Source: Athripsodes cinereus (Eukaryota; Arthropoda; Insecta; Trichoptera; Leptoceridae). From it: DNA of 64,000 nt. The stretch is from the NCBI GenBank assembly GCA_947579605.1, contig OX388325.1:5451572-5515571 (forward strand), written 5' to 3'. How positions within the stretch are numbered: the stretch's first letter is position 1; each line of letters opens with the position of its first letter. Under the pieces are notes generated by a model. It was not told the origin of the DNA, ran no database searches, and saw only the letters and a program-made list of their open reading frames with translations. The position numbers and the translations under genes are program-made. Positions 44,028-54,882 of this stretch are shown piece after piece.

Positions 44028-44477
44028 ATAATTATTTTATACTACGAAAAGTAAGAACTTATTAAAAATATAAGTTTAATAAATATAGAAGATAAATTCT
44101 AAAAATATGAACCCAACCAATTTTCATTAAAGAAATTGAATTTTTAAATCTTTCTAAACAGAACTGATTTGTTTAACTCGAGACAATATTCGTTGAATTG
44201 TTTGAGATAATTAAAATTCTTGGATTGAGAGAAAAAAATGACCTGCAGCCTTAGTCAAAAAACACTCGCAAAGTCTTCGTACTCTTCTAACAAAATATTA
44301 AGACCTTGAGAATGGTTGGTAAACCAGATCGCTGCCAAATTTAATATGTAAAATGTTTTTATTTTGCCGAACATCTGCCTTTAACAGAATGCTCGAAAGC
44401 TTAATTTGAAACCTTAAGAGTGGGAAACCAATTCTTAGCAGGATGCTTTACGAAAAAATAAATATATATGGATATAA

Positions 44478-45075
44478 GTGTCTGGTGCGAGGGTGAACGG
44501 TGCACTTCGATCTATTGTTAGCAATAACAATGTGTCGAATATGGCTAAAATGCTGGTGCACAACGCCATACTTGTACCGACTTATGTACGCAGGCTAAAC
44601 TTGGACGTGGCTGAAGAAGGACGAGAGTGGAATAAATGCTGTGGAGATGCGATCACTGAGGAGGATGGTAGGTAAAACATTGCGTGATAGAGTGTAGAAT
44701 GAAGATATCAGGAGAGTGAGTGGATGTGAGAAGAGTGGTATTGATAGAATGCGTATAAATAAGTTGTGATGGTTTGGACATGTGGAGCGAATGGATGATG
44801 TAAGAATGACGAAGAGGGTGTAATTTATCAGAAAGAGAAGGTGTGAGAAAGCGCGGACGTCCAAGAACTACGTGGCTTGACCACGTGGATCAAATTCTCA
44901 AAGATGCCACGTGTTAAGTAAGAGGAATCATCGCCGTGCATGTATGAGAAACTGGATGAATGTAGAGGAAGCGAAAGAAGTATGTAAGGATAGATTTGTA
45001 TGGCTTTCCGTTCTCTCTGCCTACCCCACCTGAGACACGGCGTGAGGGTATAGTATAGTATAATATAGTATATAA
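44478..45075 (+). pseudogene. LINE RT C-terminal region, longest L3 copy
   Basis: It begins with residues homologous to the RT thumb side (ARVNGALRSIV, NVSNMAKMLVHNAILVPTYV) and continues in other frames with the RRM.G..LRDRV and GRPRTTWLDHVDQILK module. It ends with the 3' UTR 'gttctctctgcctaccccac' and a TATAGTATA tail. Several stops and frameshifts. It overlaps the homologous part of 17640-18062 and extends further 5'. Confidence 0.72.
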
Positions 45076-45489
45076 GTTACGTAGATTGCTTTTATTCTTA
45101 TCTACCTACATATTATCAATTTTTTCTTATTGCTACACAAATGTAAGCATTTTGGTGATTTTATTTTTTTGAATTTCCGAATAATTTGGTTGTGAAAATA
45201 AAATAGGGTATACCTACATAGTAATATATTCGATTTATCGGTCCCAAGCAGTAATATCGACCATCCAGTACTATAACTCAATATGTAGAAATGTTGTTTA
45301 TTGAAGATATTTTTACTTTTGTAATTTCGGGATATTCATATTATGCTTAAAAACACAAGAAAACGTGAAGAATAACTTTAAAATATGTTAAAGAAATACG
45401 TTGTCATTGTTCCCTTCAATAGTTTAACATTACAAAATATTTATTAGTGAAATTGAAAATATATACATTAACTTTTTCCATAACTTAAT

Positions 45490-45900
45490 ATTCTACTGCG
45501 CTCAGCTAAAACATCCACCAACATGCTGGACGAAATCAATAGAGCAAACAAGTCCTGCTTCTATGATAGGGCTTTTGGCGTCGCAGGACCCGTCATCTGG
45601 AACCGACTCCCCGATGACCTCCGTAAAAACTAATCGATAACAACGTTCAAGAGCAATTCACTGTGTCGGTGTTCAGGTAGTAGAATTCCATATCGAAATA
45701 AATAAAACAATAAATCAATCTGATTGACAATGTCCTCATAAGACGAAAGACGTCTCTCTCACCGATTAAATCATTAGTAGAATAAAACGCTTGTTTTATT
45801 TATCTCGTTCAAGAGCAAGTTAAAGACATCCCTCTTTCAACATAGTTTCCCGCACCTTTGAGGTGGATGATCCATTAAACGGCCCCTAAGAAATCATCCA
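45490..45900 (+). pseudogene. CR1-like LINE C-terminus split by element P2
   Basis: The frame NMLDEINRANKSCFYDRAFG, VAGPVIWNRLPDDLRK is the CR1-type C-terminal motif. It is interrupted at 45657-45806 by P2, then resumes with 'caagagcaagttaaagacat'. P2's 12-bp duplication is GTTCAAGAGCAA. Confidence 0.75.
45645..45818 (+). mobile_element. Palindromic element P2 with 12-bp TSD
   Basis: GTTCAAGAGCAA at 45645-45656 and 45807-45818 flanks 150 bp. It starts 'ttcactgtgtcggtgttcag', has GTAGTAGAATTCCATATCG, then inverted arms of 'aaataaataaaac' and 'cgcttgttttattt'. Same family as P1, with a rearranged centre. Confidence 0.8.
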
Positions 45901-46239
45901 ACATACATACATTAAATATACAAAGGAAACAGTGTATTTTTATACTTATTTGTTTGTGGAATTTGATAGAGTGATGTTGATTATATGAATTGTATTACTA
46001 ATTAAATAAAAAAAAAACGTAATTTTTGACTTGTCCAGCTATGGAACTGGACAGCCAATATGTAAATACATATTATTTTCGTCTGAAAATAACGTCTGAA
46101 TCAAATCTTACATTTTTTGAAGTTCGTTTATTTACATATTTGTTTATATCCTTCAAACAACTTTTTTTCATATTTTTTTTATCATGGTTGAATTGGATAT
46201 GTTAATCAAATATCCAATTGGTGGTAGATTTTTTTCATA

Positions 46240-46370
46240 TACGTCTTTTTATGACACCCATAATATGCACAGATGGGGTTTGTCATCTAGTCCTGAGTGT
46301 AAATGCGGCTCACAATGTTTCTCAATATTGTGGAGTATCCATTGTATGGCTTTGAGCATTTAGCAATTAA
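46240..46370 (+). pseudogene. LINE RNase-H-distal cysteine-motif fragment
   Basis: The frame HRWGLSSSPECKCGSQ, then a broken continuation, matches the 'W.....C.CG..QT..H' motif at the C-terminus of Jockey/R1-type LINE proteins. A better copy of this kind of module is at 63030-63250. Confidence 0.55.
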
Positions 46371-46399
46371 GAGTGTAATTATCTACTTCTAAGGATAAT

Positions 46400-47350
46400 T
46401 ATTTTCCCTTCGTCATTTGCGAAGTTTCCAAAGAGTTACTCCCCTCCTAGTAATCGTTGTATGAAATGTTATGTGAAAAAATATTATGAAATAAAGTATT
46501 TATTTTTACCGATAAATACTGATGCCGATTGGGAGTATAATATGAAGTCAGGTTTATTTCGAAATAAATATTTTACAGACCACAGCAGGTATTGGATTTT
46601 AATGAACAAAATTAACAAAACTAAACTTTAATGTCCTCGAAGAGTGCCGCACCTGTGGAGTAATCGATGAAAAGTCATTGTTCATTCGCTCCATAAGGTC
46701 CTGCTCAGAAGAGGCCACTCCTGGTGACAATATTTTTCTTGTTATCATCAAGGCTCCATGTTGTTTATGATAATAATCTAATGCACGGATCACATCCACT
46801 AGATACAAATTTGTTGGGGGGACTTTCATTACATGATTCCCTATGCAGTTAACTGACTGAGAATCATTGAATTAATATTATTTTATTTAAGAATATTCAC
46901 GGCTTTCACCTTTTAAATGGTAACAACACAAAATAAATACATATATAACAAAAACAACTCAATCCAAAATAATAAAACAATATAAGTAATTAAAATAATA
47001 AAATAATAAAAAAGTATAATTAAAATAATAAGTTCAAAATAAAAATAATAATGAGATGTCAGTTCGTAAAAGTAATACTGTATTATGATTAACGTCATAC
47101 TACCTTATAGACGTCGCTGTCCCAAAAACACATAATATCTATACAAATAACCGTCGCAGAAAAAATACGTAAATATACAGAACTAGCAGGAGAAATAAAA
47201 ATATTTGGCATTCTAGGTCCGTTTATAAAATACCTTTAGTCATGTCAGCTACAGGGGTAACTCCGAAATTTTTAATAAATAATTTCCAAAATAAGATTTA
47301 TCGGTTAATTCGTACATAAAAATTCAAAAATTTATTATAATAAACACTTG
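46400..47350. other. No gene seen
   Basis: Short frames at 46599-46829 (-) and 46913-47098 (-) have no recognisable domain. The latter is low-complexity A/T. No repeat structure was noticed. Confidence 0.35.
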
Positions 47351-47364
47351 TAATATTGTTAGAT

Positions 47365-47570
47365 ATTTCAGGTACAATGCTGGTATTTTGAACCCGCGTT
47401 CTGAACCCGCGTTCTGAGCCTCATCCTTTGATATCCTGTATATCTGGATAAGTGAATTTTTCCCGGCATTAGACTGCTAAGTTTTTGTGTGACCATGACT
47501 GATCATATGGAGACTTATCTGGGCTGAGAAATGAGGATGGCAATTCTGCCGCCGCGTAAAAAAAATGATT
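47365..47570 (+). mobile_element. S-family retroelement, copy 3
   Basis: Body as at 25575-25775, ending 'ctgccgccgcgt' plus an A-run. 'Gaacccgcgttct' is duplicated in tandem near 47390-47415. Confidence 0.6.
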
Positions 47571-48009
47571 AACGTCAAAATATATATAAAATCAATGTGT
47601 TCAGAGAACAAGTAATAAAAATAAAATTTGGATATACTATGAATTCAAAGAAAAAAACTATCGATTCCTGAAATAATATATCTGAAATAATTTACAATTA
47701 GTCCACTGACCCGTAATGGTATGTGCACATGATTGGATCAATGAAATAAAAATTCTTAGATAAAAGTCTGGTTGATATGCCTTTTTATATAAAAATAAAA
47801 CTTTGGAAGAGAGATATTTCAGAACAGAACTGAGGATTTTTATAAAGCGTTGGTATCTAATATAATATTCTGCTAAAAATAAATATATAAATTTCTATGT
47901 AAACGATGTCTGGCCAAATTTGATTTTATCCAGGCAAAACGATTCTCAAGAAAACTTATACATTACCCGATTAACCGAATGTCCGAATAACCGTGGTATT
48001 TTTAATTTT

Positions 48010-48205
48010 TAAAATAATTATTTACAAAAAACACTTTTATTTTTACTATAAATTTTTATTGCCACGAACGTTTTCGTCCACACTGATAGGCATTTACAAG
48101 AGGACTATATGTCTATCAGTGTAGACAAAAACGTTCGAGGCAATAAAAATTTAAAGTGAAAATCAAACAGTGTTATTTTGTAATTAATTAATTTAAAAAT
48201 TAGTA
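48010..48205. mobile_element. Foldback W, Penelope-type skeleton
   Basis: Inverted arms 'aaacacttttatttttacta' / 'aaagtgaaaatcaaacagtg'. The centre contains 'cgaacgttttcgtccacact' and 'gataggcatttacaagagga', the same order of blocks as the Y arm ('aacgttttcgcccacttcaa', 'tgggcattctcaagagtact'). On the minus strand this gives CTCTTGTAAATGCC, then GACGAAAACG, a degenerate hammerhead layout. Confidence 0.6.
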
Positions 48206-49925
48206 ATATATTCTCCCAAATAATCCATACTCCTCATCTTTATATTGGACAGCATCTCTCTATCTGTTCTAGCCCTCCGCAACTACTCATTGTTGTCTAA
48301 AAACATGTAATAAGAATGCAAAAAAATCAGACATCAGCGTTTTTTTAACAGACAGACAGAATTATGATATCAGCCAAAACAATCCTATCAGCAGAATCAG
48401 GAGATTAACCGGGTAATCGACTCACCGGTTAAATGAAACCAATTTATATAATTATATACAGAAAGAGTTACACCCACATAATATAGATATTTTGTTTACT
48501 GGTTTTTGTAAACACGTTTACTTATTTTGTATATATTTATTTATTTACTATGTAAGAGACTATGGGACTAATGAGATGAGTTGTCGGGCTCACGAGAACA
48601 AAGGAAGACAAACTAAAATGCTAATATTCTCAGTGGCGTAACTACCGTCTTTTTTAGCGAAATGGGAGCCCTGGGGGAACATTAAAGACTCTCTCTCTCG
48701 TACTCGGATAACTTAGAAGTTGATTGAACTCCAATATTTATGTATTTTATAGGATGCTCGAAAAGACATGGATTTAAGATTTTCATGGCGATCTTTTATA
48801 TCTGGTTATAGTTTTTCGGGTAGCCCATGCCATATTTTATTGTACTGCTGTTTCTGCGCATTTGCTAGCGCCATCTAGGTATAAAACGGAGTATCAATCC
48901 TACGAAATGCAGGTATTTTGTTGTAATTCGTAAATAATAATGAAGACAAATGTTTTGATTATAATATCTGATAAAAGAAGCTCCCACTTCTAAGATTTTT
49001 TCAGGCTTGCCAGCCCTTCAGGCTGACAAATTTACTAATATAGAAATAAGAATCGGATATAATTTTATATACCTTGAAGATGGCGCCAGTATGTGAGAAG
49101 AAACGTCAATACAATAAAATCAGACTTGGCCTACCCGAAAAACAACTGTAGGCCTAGTCAAAACACATTTTAGCGTTAGTTTTTCGTTTCGTTTTATGCT
49201 ACTTGTGTATTTTAGCTTCGAAAATCGACGCGTTCTCTCAACATCGTCCACATTTGAACGAAAACGTAACGTTTAAATGTGTTTTGACTAGGCCTACTGA
49301 GGTTTCAGGCAGCTACTACGAGCGCCATCAACCTACTCCAAAATGTTCATTTCATTTGATGAAAAAATGGAATCTGACGTAAGAGGGCCCAAAGATCGGT
49401 AATCTTGGTGCTTTATTCCGTTTGATTACACCTTGTAGTTGCGCCCATGAATACGACTCTCTATTTCGTATGTAGATTACTTCATTATTATTTTATTTTG
49501 CCATAGATGGGCATTACACGGTCAGTCGGCTATAGTAATGAATCAAGTGATGCGTATATGATAGCATTAGAACACTCTCTGAGAAAATTGAGTAGAAAAT
49601 CAACAAATATGCCTATTTAATTATTTAATATTATTTTCATTATTACAAATTAGTTTGTTAATACGAAATTGCCAAAAGAAAAATAGTATAAAATTGTAGG
49701 AGGCCCACCGTCCACCGGATACCGCAGAAGTCTGGGGACTTCATTTATCCGAAATTTTACACATAAATCACACACAAATCTTCTCCACACCGAAGGTGCC
49801 ATTGTGGGCAGCCAGAAGGCCTGGCCGGCCGAAACATATGGAACATGTGGAATCTTTTGACTACACTTCTTATGTTTCTCTACCCGAGAGAAGCAAACAT
49901 AATAATAATATATTTATATATATAT
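48206..49925. other. No gene; unclassified repeat words
   Basis: Bases 49150-49310 contain 'taggcctagtcaaaacacat' and its inverse 'atgtgttttgactaggccta' (49278-49299) about 130 bp apart, probably the ends of a small inverted-repeat element with relatives at 30480-30600 and 31060-31090. Bases 49790-49850 contain 'cagaaggcctggccggccga' plus 'aacat', weakly like a Penelope hammerhead segment. No coding. Confidence 0.4.
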
Positions 49926-49928
49926 AAA

Positions 49929-50447
49929 GAAAACAATTATATGTTATGAATTTTGACACAATTGGAACTGGATTTTTTACTTACTAGAAGTGTAGATGTC
50001 AAACATATTTTGAACTACTAGGTTTAAAGAGTACTCTTAACCAAGCCTAAGTCGATTCATAAGCCTCGAAACTCTGTGTTGTGCACTCCTTAAGGAAGTT
50101 CACATATGTATGTGTATCATATAGAACATACCTAACTAGTTAATACCTATTCAAATAGGTTGACTATGGATGAGTGTGATCAATTGGAATGATTAATCTG
50201 CAGGGTTACTCTTGACAAAACTAAACACGATCTTAATCTAGTCTTGATCTTGATCATACGACGCACGAAGGGACTATGGTCAAAAACATCGCGTTACCGC
50301 TAACGCGCGATCGGTTTGCGTGTATTTTTGGACAATAGTCACTTCGTGCGTCGTATGATCAAGATCAAGACTAGATTAAGATCGTGTTTAGTTTTGTCAA
50401 GAGTAGCCCTGCTGGAGTAGTTCAAAATATGTTTGAAAACAATTATA
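49929..50447 (+). mobile_element. Foldback element X3 with 13-bp TSD, hosting a Harbinger-like MITE
   Basis: GAAAACAATTATA at 49929-49941 and 50435-50447 flanks the element. The extension 'tgttatgaattttgacacaa' precedes the arms, and the right arm is interrupted at 50201-50411 by MITE copy D. X2 shows the unoccupied arm 'gattaatctggagtagttca'. The right end is repeated by the 874-bp tandem duplication that starts at 50235. Confidence 0.82.
50201..50411. mobile_element. Harbinger-like MITE, copy D
   Basis: 211 bp, from CAGGGTTACTCTTGAC to AAGAGTAGCCCTG, with CTG duplicated on both sides (50198-50200, 50412-50414). The target sequence without insert is AATCTGGAG in X2 (minus strand). Confidence 0.9.
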
Positions 50448-50699
50448 ATAAAACAAACAAAAAATATTTTCTTAACCTAGATTATAATAAATAGAAAGAA
50501 AAAATAGTCTAAATGTACATTTTTGGATAAAATGAATTTTATGTACATAGGTATTCATAGATTACGCTGTAGATTCATCGATGCATGCTTCGAACACCGT
50601 GGACAGACTTAAGTGCCCATTACAGAAGTCTTACGTAGAGTGCATACAAATAGAAAACTCCAGACAAATATTAAAAGGTTCGTAAAATATGATATTTGG

Positions 50700-50940
50700 G
50701 CCACATCCTGTGAGGCGATAAATATCGGCTTCTGTAGTTGATAATAGAAGGCAAGATTGAGGGACGTCGTGGAGTGGGAAGGAGGCAGATGTCGTGGCTG
50801 CGTAATATAGGCAATGGACTGGAATAACACAGATGGGAAATCTGGTCCACACAGCGCAAGACAGAGAAGCATTCTCCAGAATCATCGCCAACGTCGGGGG
50901 CACCTGATACGGCACTACGGCACTACGGCACTATCAGTAG
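50700..50940 (+). pseudogene. LINE C-terminal fragment inside the duplicated unit
   Basis: The plus strand reads IEGKIEGRRGVGRRQMSWLR and then a frameshifted '..WTGI..', '...REAFSRIIANVGGT', the tail of an endonuclease/RT LINE. The second copy is at 51574-51814. The minus-strand open frames here are antisense shadows. Confidence 0.6.
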
Positions 50941-51108
50941 AAGAAGATGATATGAATTTATCTATATATCATCCGAAACTCCTAGAAAAAGGTGTGTCTT
51001 CAACTTACTTTCTTCGTAGTTCTTTTTCTACTACGAAGAAAGAAGGTGTATTCGTCTTCTCTCTTTGTGGTGTTGGTTACTCTATTTAAGTTAGCAGCCT
51101 ATTCTCAG

Positions 51109-51285
51109 AATCTAGTCTTGATCTTGATCATACGACGCACGAAGGGACTATGGTCAAAAACATCGCGTTACCGCTAACGCGCGATCGGTTTGCGTGTATT
51201 TTTGGACAATAGTCACTTCGTGCGTCGTATGATCAAGATCAAGACTAGATTAAGATCGTGTTTAGTTTTGTCAAGAGTAGCCCTG
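51109..51285. mobile_element. Harbinger-like MITE, truncated duplicate (copy E)
   Basis: The second unit of the tandem duplication starts inside the MITE, so the first 34 bp are missing. The right end and CTG flank are identical to copy D. Confidence 0.9.
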
Positions 51286-52104
51286 CTGGAGTAGTTCAAA
51301 ATATGTTTGAAAACAATTATAATAAAACAAACAAAAAATATTTTCTTAACCTAGATTATAATAAATAGAAAGAAAAAATAGTCTAAATGTACATTTTTGG
51401 ATAAAATGAATTTTATGTACATAGGTATTCATAGATTACGCTGTAGATTCATCGATGCATGCTTCGAACACCGTGGACAGACTTAAGTGCCCATTACAGA
51501 AGTCTTACGTAGAGTGCATACAAATAGAAAACTCCAGACAAATATTAAAAGGTTCGTAAAATATGATATTTGGGCCACATCCTGTGAGGCGATAAATATC
51601 GGCTTCTGTAGTTGATAATAGAAGGCAAGATTGAGGGACGTCGTGGAGTGGGAAGGAGGCAGATGTCGTGGCTGCGTAATATAGGCAATGGACTGGAATA
51701 ACACAGATGGGAAATCTGGTCCACACAGCGCAAGACAGAGAAGCATTCTCCAGAATCATCGCCAACGTCGGGGGCACCTGATACGGCACTACGGCACTAC
51801 GGCACTATCAGTAGAAGAAGATGATATGAATTTATCTATATATCATCCGAAACTCCTAGAAAAAGGTGTGTCTTCAACTTACTTTCTTCGTAGTTCTTTT
51901 TCTACTACGAAGAAAGAAGGTGTATTCGTCTTCTCTCTTTGTGGTGTTGGTTACTCTATTTAAGTTAGCAGCCTATTCTCAGAATCACCAATTTAATGTT
52001 TCGAATGTATTAGAAAATATAAAACTAGATCATAATATTATATGAAAATATTTGCGCCTTACGAGTATGCAACCTTTATAGTAATATTTTATTTCATTTA
52101 TAGT

Positions 52105-52250
52105 ATCTATCGGTGTACAAGTAGTAGAATTCCATTATTGAATATATTGAAAAAGAGTTTCGTTCTACTACAGAATAAAAAAAAACACGAAAGAAACGTC
52201 TTTCGACTTCTTAGATCATTATGGTCTAAGAAGTCGAAATTATCATTGAG
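52105..52250 (+). repeat. P-related palindromic repeat
   Basis: Contains 'gtagtagaattccat' as in family P, then 'cacgaaagaaacgtctttcg' and a hairpin 'gacttcttagatcattatgg' / 'tctaagaagtc'. P2 has the similar 'gacgaaagacgtctctct'. A related but diverged element; boundaries and duplication were not resolved. Confidence 0.5.
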
Positions 52251-52460
52251 GTCTGGCCAACTATGTTGACCGTGCCTTCTGTGTGGCTGGTCTGTTGCTG
52301 TGGAACAAAATTCCCTTTGATTTGCGAACTCTGGAGAGTGTGGAGGTGTTCAAGACGAGGTTAAAAACTCTATTGTTCAGGAGGTGTTATGATTCATAAA
52401 TGGGCCCTTGCGGTGGTTTTTCCACAAAACGGCGATCATAAATAAGTTGTTTAGTTATTA
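52250..52460 (+). pseudogene. CR1-like LINE C-terminus and 3' UTR
   Basis: 'Gccaactatgttgaccgtgc' through 'gaacaaaattccctttgat' and 'ttgttcaggaggtgttatga' encodes in broken frames the same NYVDRAFCVAGPLLWNKIP module as 15596-15949, followed by 'tggtttttccacaaaacggc'. Confidence 0.7.
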
Positions 52461-52539
52461 TTATTATTATCACTCAGATTGAAAAAGGCGGGTGTTCGAA
52501 ATATAAAGACATTTTACATCTTTGTCAATGGTTTATATA

Positions 52540-52875
52540 AAGGTTTGCCAACCACCCTGAATGTTTTAATTTTTTGTTGGCACGGAGAGGGCAGCTTGCA
52601 TGTTTATTACATGCAGCTGCAGGGCTACTCTTGACGCAATCTAAATACGATCTTAATCTATAGTCTTGATCTTGATCATACGACGCACGAAGGGACTATG
52701 GTCAAAAACACCGCGCTACCGCTACCGCGCGATCGGTCTGCGTGTATTTTTGGCCAATAGTCACTTCGCGCGTCGTATGATTAAGATTTAGATCGTTTTT
52801 AGATTTTGTCAAGAGTAACCTTGCTGATCTACTGGCTACCTAACATGTGGCATATGCCGTGATGGTATAGATAGA
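52540..52875 (+). repeat. K-family tail interrupted by Harbinger-like MITE
   Basis: 'Ggcacggagagggcagcttg' and 'atgcagctg' precede the insertion; 'atctactggctacctaacat' and 'gatatgccgtgatgg'-type sequence follow. The uninterrupted paralogue is at 22500-22565. Confidence 0.75.
52620..52823. mobile_element. Harbinger-like MITE, copy F
   Basis: 204 bp, CAGGGCTACTCTTGACG to AAGAGTAACCTTG, CTG on both sides (52617-52619, 52824-52826). It belongs to the shorter subfamily with 'caatctaaatacgatcttaa' in the arm. The empty site in K copy 1 reads 'catgcagctgatctgctgg'. Confidence 0.9.
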
Positions 52876-53842
52876 TATATAGTTAAAGTCATAAGTAACC
52901 TTTATTTAAAGGATACATAAATAAAATTAGATATATTTTTAAATTAATTTTTCATATTTTATTATTATCACTTATAATTAATTAGACACCTGTTCCACTG
53001 TGGGTTGATCTCTTTGCGGCGAAGTACAAAAATTGCTTTTCCAACTGGGGATCAAAGTCTTAAAAATGCACATTTAAAAATATAAAAAGCACCATAACTT
53101 TTCTAATTTTCTGTAGCATTTTTTAAATTGATTTTTTTGTGAAAGTTCCCCATTAAACAAAAAATAATATGTTTTTTTAGTATGTCTTGTCTTAATATAT
53201 AAATGATTTGGGCTGTATAAAATTTAATAAGTGAATAATAAAGAAATAAATAAAAAAAAACAATGTTTTATTACGAAATGATCTAGACAACACGAGGTAT
53301 GTATGGGTAATGGATATATTTTTATAATCTCAAGGATAAAATGGTTGGGAGATGGTATAGATCATAAAATATCATTACAATACTTGCTAGATCAAGCATA
53401 ATACGTGATGGACAGATGTGTTAGGTAAAATATGCAGTAATTGTCTGAGTTGCATTTTTATACGGGATATTTTTTGAATATCCGTATTTTCCCTCTTTCT
53501 TTACGACATCGTGCCTCTGCAATGAATCCGCTCTCTGTATATTTATTCCATTTAAACAACTTAAACAAAAGAGAGGGAGACCATTTTTTTGCCTGAGACT
53601 CTACGAGACATACAAGACATAATATATCTTCAATTCCTATGGTTCCATAATTCCAGGTTTTCCAGATCTGAGATTGTCGCATTGACTCGCATGCGCTTTA
53701 ACCACCAATGATTAGACAGTCATCATTTAAGGATAGGTTTAGTCTCGTCCCTTTTTTTGCGAGTGCGAGTTCGTTGTGGAATTCCTAGACCATGTCATCC
53801 TCAGTTGCATAATAAGAGACGATTTGTAGTACAATATAACTG

Positions 53843-54054
53843 CAGGGCTACTCTCGACACAATCTAAATACGATCTTAATCTAGTCTTGATCTTGATCAT
53901 ACGACGCACGAAGTGACTATTGGCCAAAAATACACGCAAACCGATCACGCGTTAGCGGTAGCTCGGTTTTTTTGACCATAGTCCCTTCGTGCGTCGTATG
54001 ATCAAGATCAAGACTAGATTAAGACCGTGTTTAGTTTTGTCGAGAGTAACCCTG
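53843..54054. mobile_element. Harbinger-like MITE, copy G
   Basis: 212 bp, ends CAGGGCTACTCTCGACAC and CGAGAGTAACCCTG (compensatory TCTCGAC/GTCGAGA in both arms), CTG duplicated (53840-53842, 54055-54057). The matched change in both arms suggests arm homogenisation or that the source copy carried it. Confidence 0.9.
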
Positions 54055-54057
54055 CTG

Positions 54058-54880
54058 AAGTCCAGTATCCGATGAACATTTCTTGCCTATTGCAAACTGA
54101 TACCCTTTTTATATATCTCAAAATTTTGAAATCCGACAATTATTTTACTATTTTATAGATTTAGTGCCTTAAAATTATACGATACCTTCTAAAAATATTG
54201 TACTTGGCACAAATCGTCCCACAAGGGAAGGGATGCCGTAATCTTGTAAATAATAATAATATCTTCAATTCAGAGACGAGGTTTACCTCCTATCCTAAAT
54301 ATCAAAAATCTGTGAGAATTTGTCTCCTGGAGATGGATCTGGCATCAGTTGCAGCTGCTGATTCATAGGATGACAGGGGGTAGCAGAGCAAACTTAGGTA
54401 GGTAGCTCAAGAATAATTTTGTTCATTCATCGTTATGTTTCTATTGACACGAAGAAGCCGACTTGTGTGTTTGTGTTTATTACATCTAAAAAAGAAAAGT
54501 TTCATACTTCTTTTTAAATTTTATTTTATGGGGACCATTTTCTTCATTGGGAACATTGTGGAACAAAAAATTGTATCCATCACAAAATCGTCGTTGCATA
54601 TTTAAAAGAGACTGTTCATTAAGGCATTAAAATTGTAGTTTGGACTTTTTATTGGCATGTGATATTATTCGTTAAGTATTGGTTATGATGTTGTCATTAT
54701 AAGCAGGTTATTCTGGAAATGTCGAAACTTTTAGAATTCACATACATATCCCTTTTTGAATATGCAACAACGAAATGTTGTTTTGCAAATGGCAAAAATT
54801 TCCGGCCGATGACTGCATTATTTACCCCAGAAAACAGAAATGAATAAAATATTAATGTTGGAGTGAGAAGCAAAGGAAAT
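54058..54880. other. No gene; K-family scraps
   Basis: Bases 54280-54490 hold pieces of family K ('ttcagagacgaggtttacct', 'ttgacacgaagaagccgact'). No open frame or other structure of note. Confidence 0.4.
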
Positions 54881-54882
54881 AT

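Larger units (their letters stand above)
50235..51986. repeat. 874-bp direct tandem duplication
   Basis: Bases 50235-51108 are repeated at 51109-51982. Every stretch I compared is identical, and all predicted peptides match exactly with an offset of 874. The unit contains most of MITE copy D, the right end of X3, a LINE C-terminal fragment and a hairpin (tagttctttttctactacga). AATC occurs at both junction positions and after the second unit (51983-51986), i.e. microhomology. It could be a recent duplication or an assembly artefact. Confidence 0.93.

Noticed and set aside
50609..51789. Identical minus-strand frames of 87 and 94 residues seen twice
   Set aside because: Antisense shadows of a LINE C-terminal fragment on the plus strand, duplicated by the 874-bp tandem repeat.
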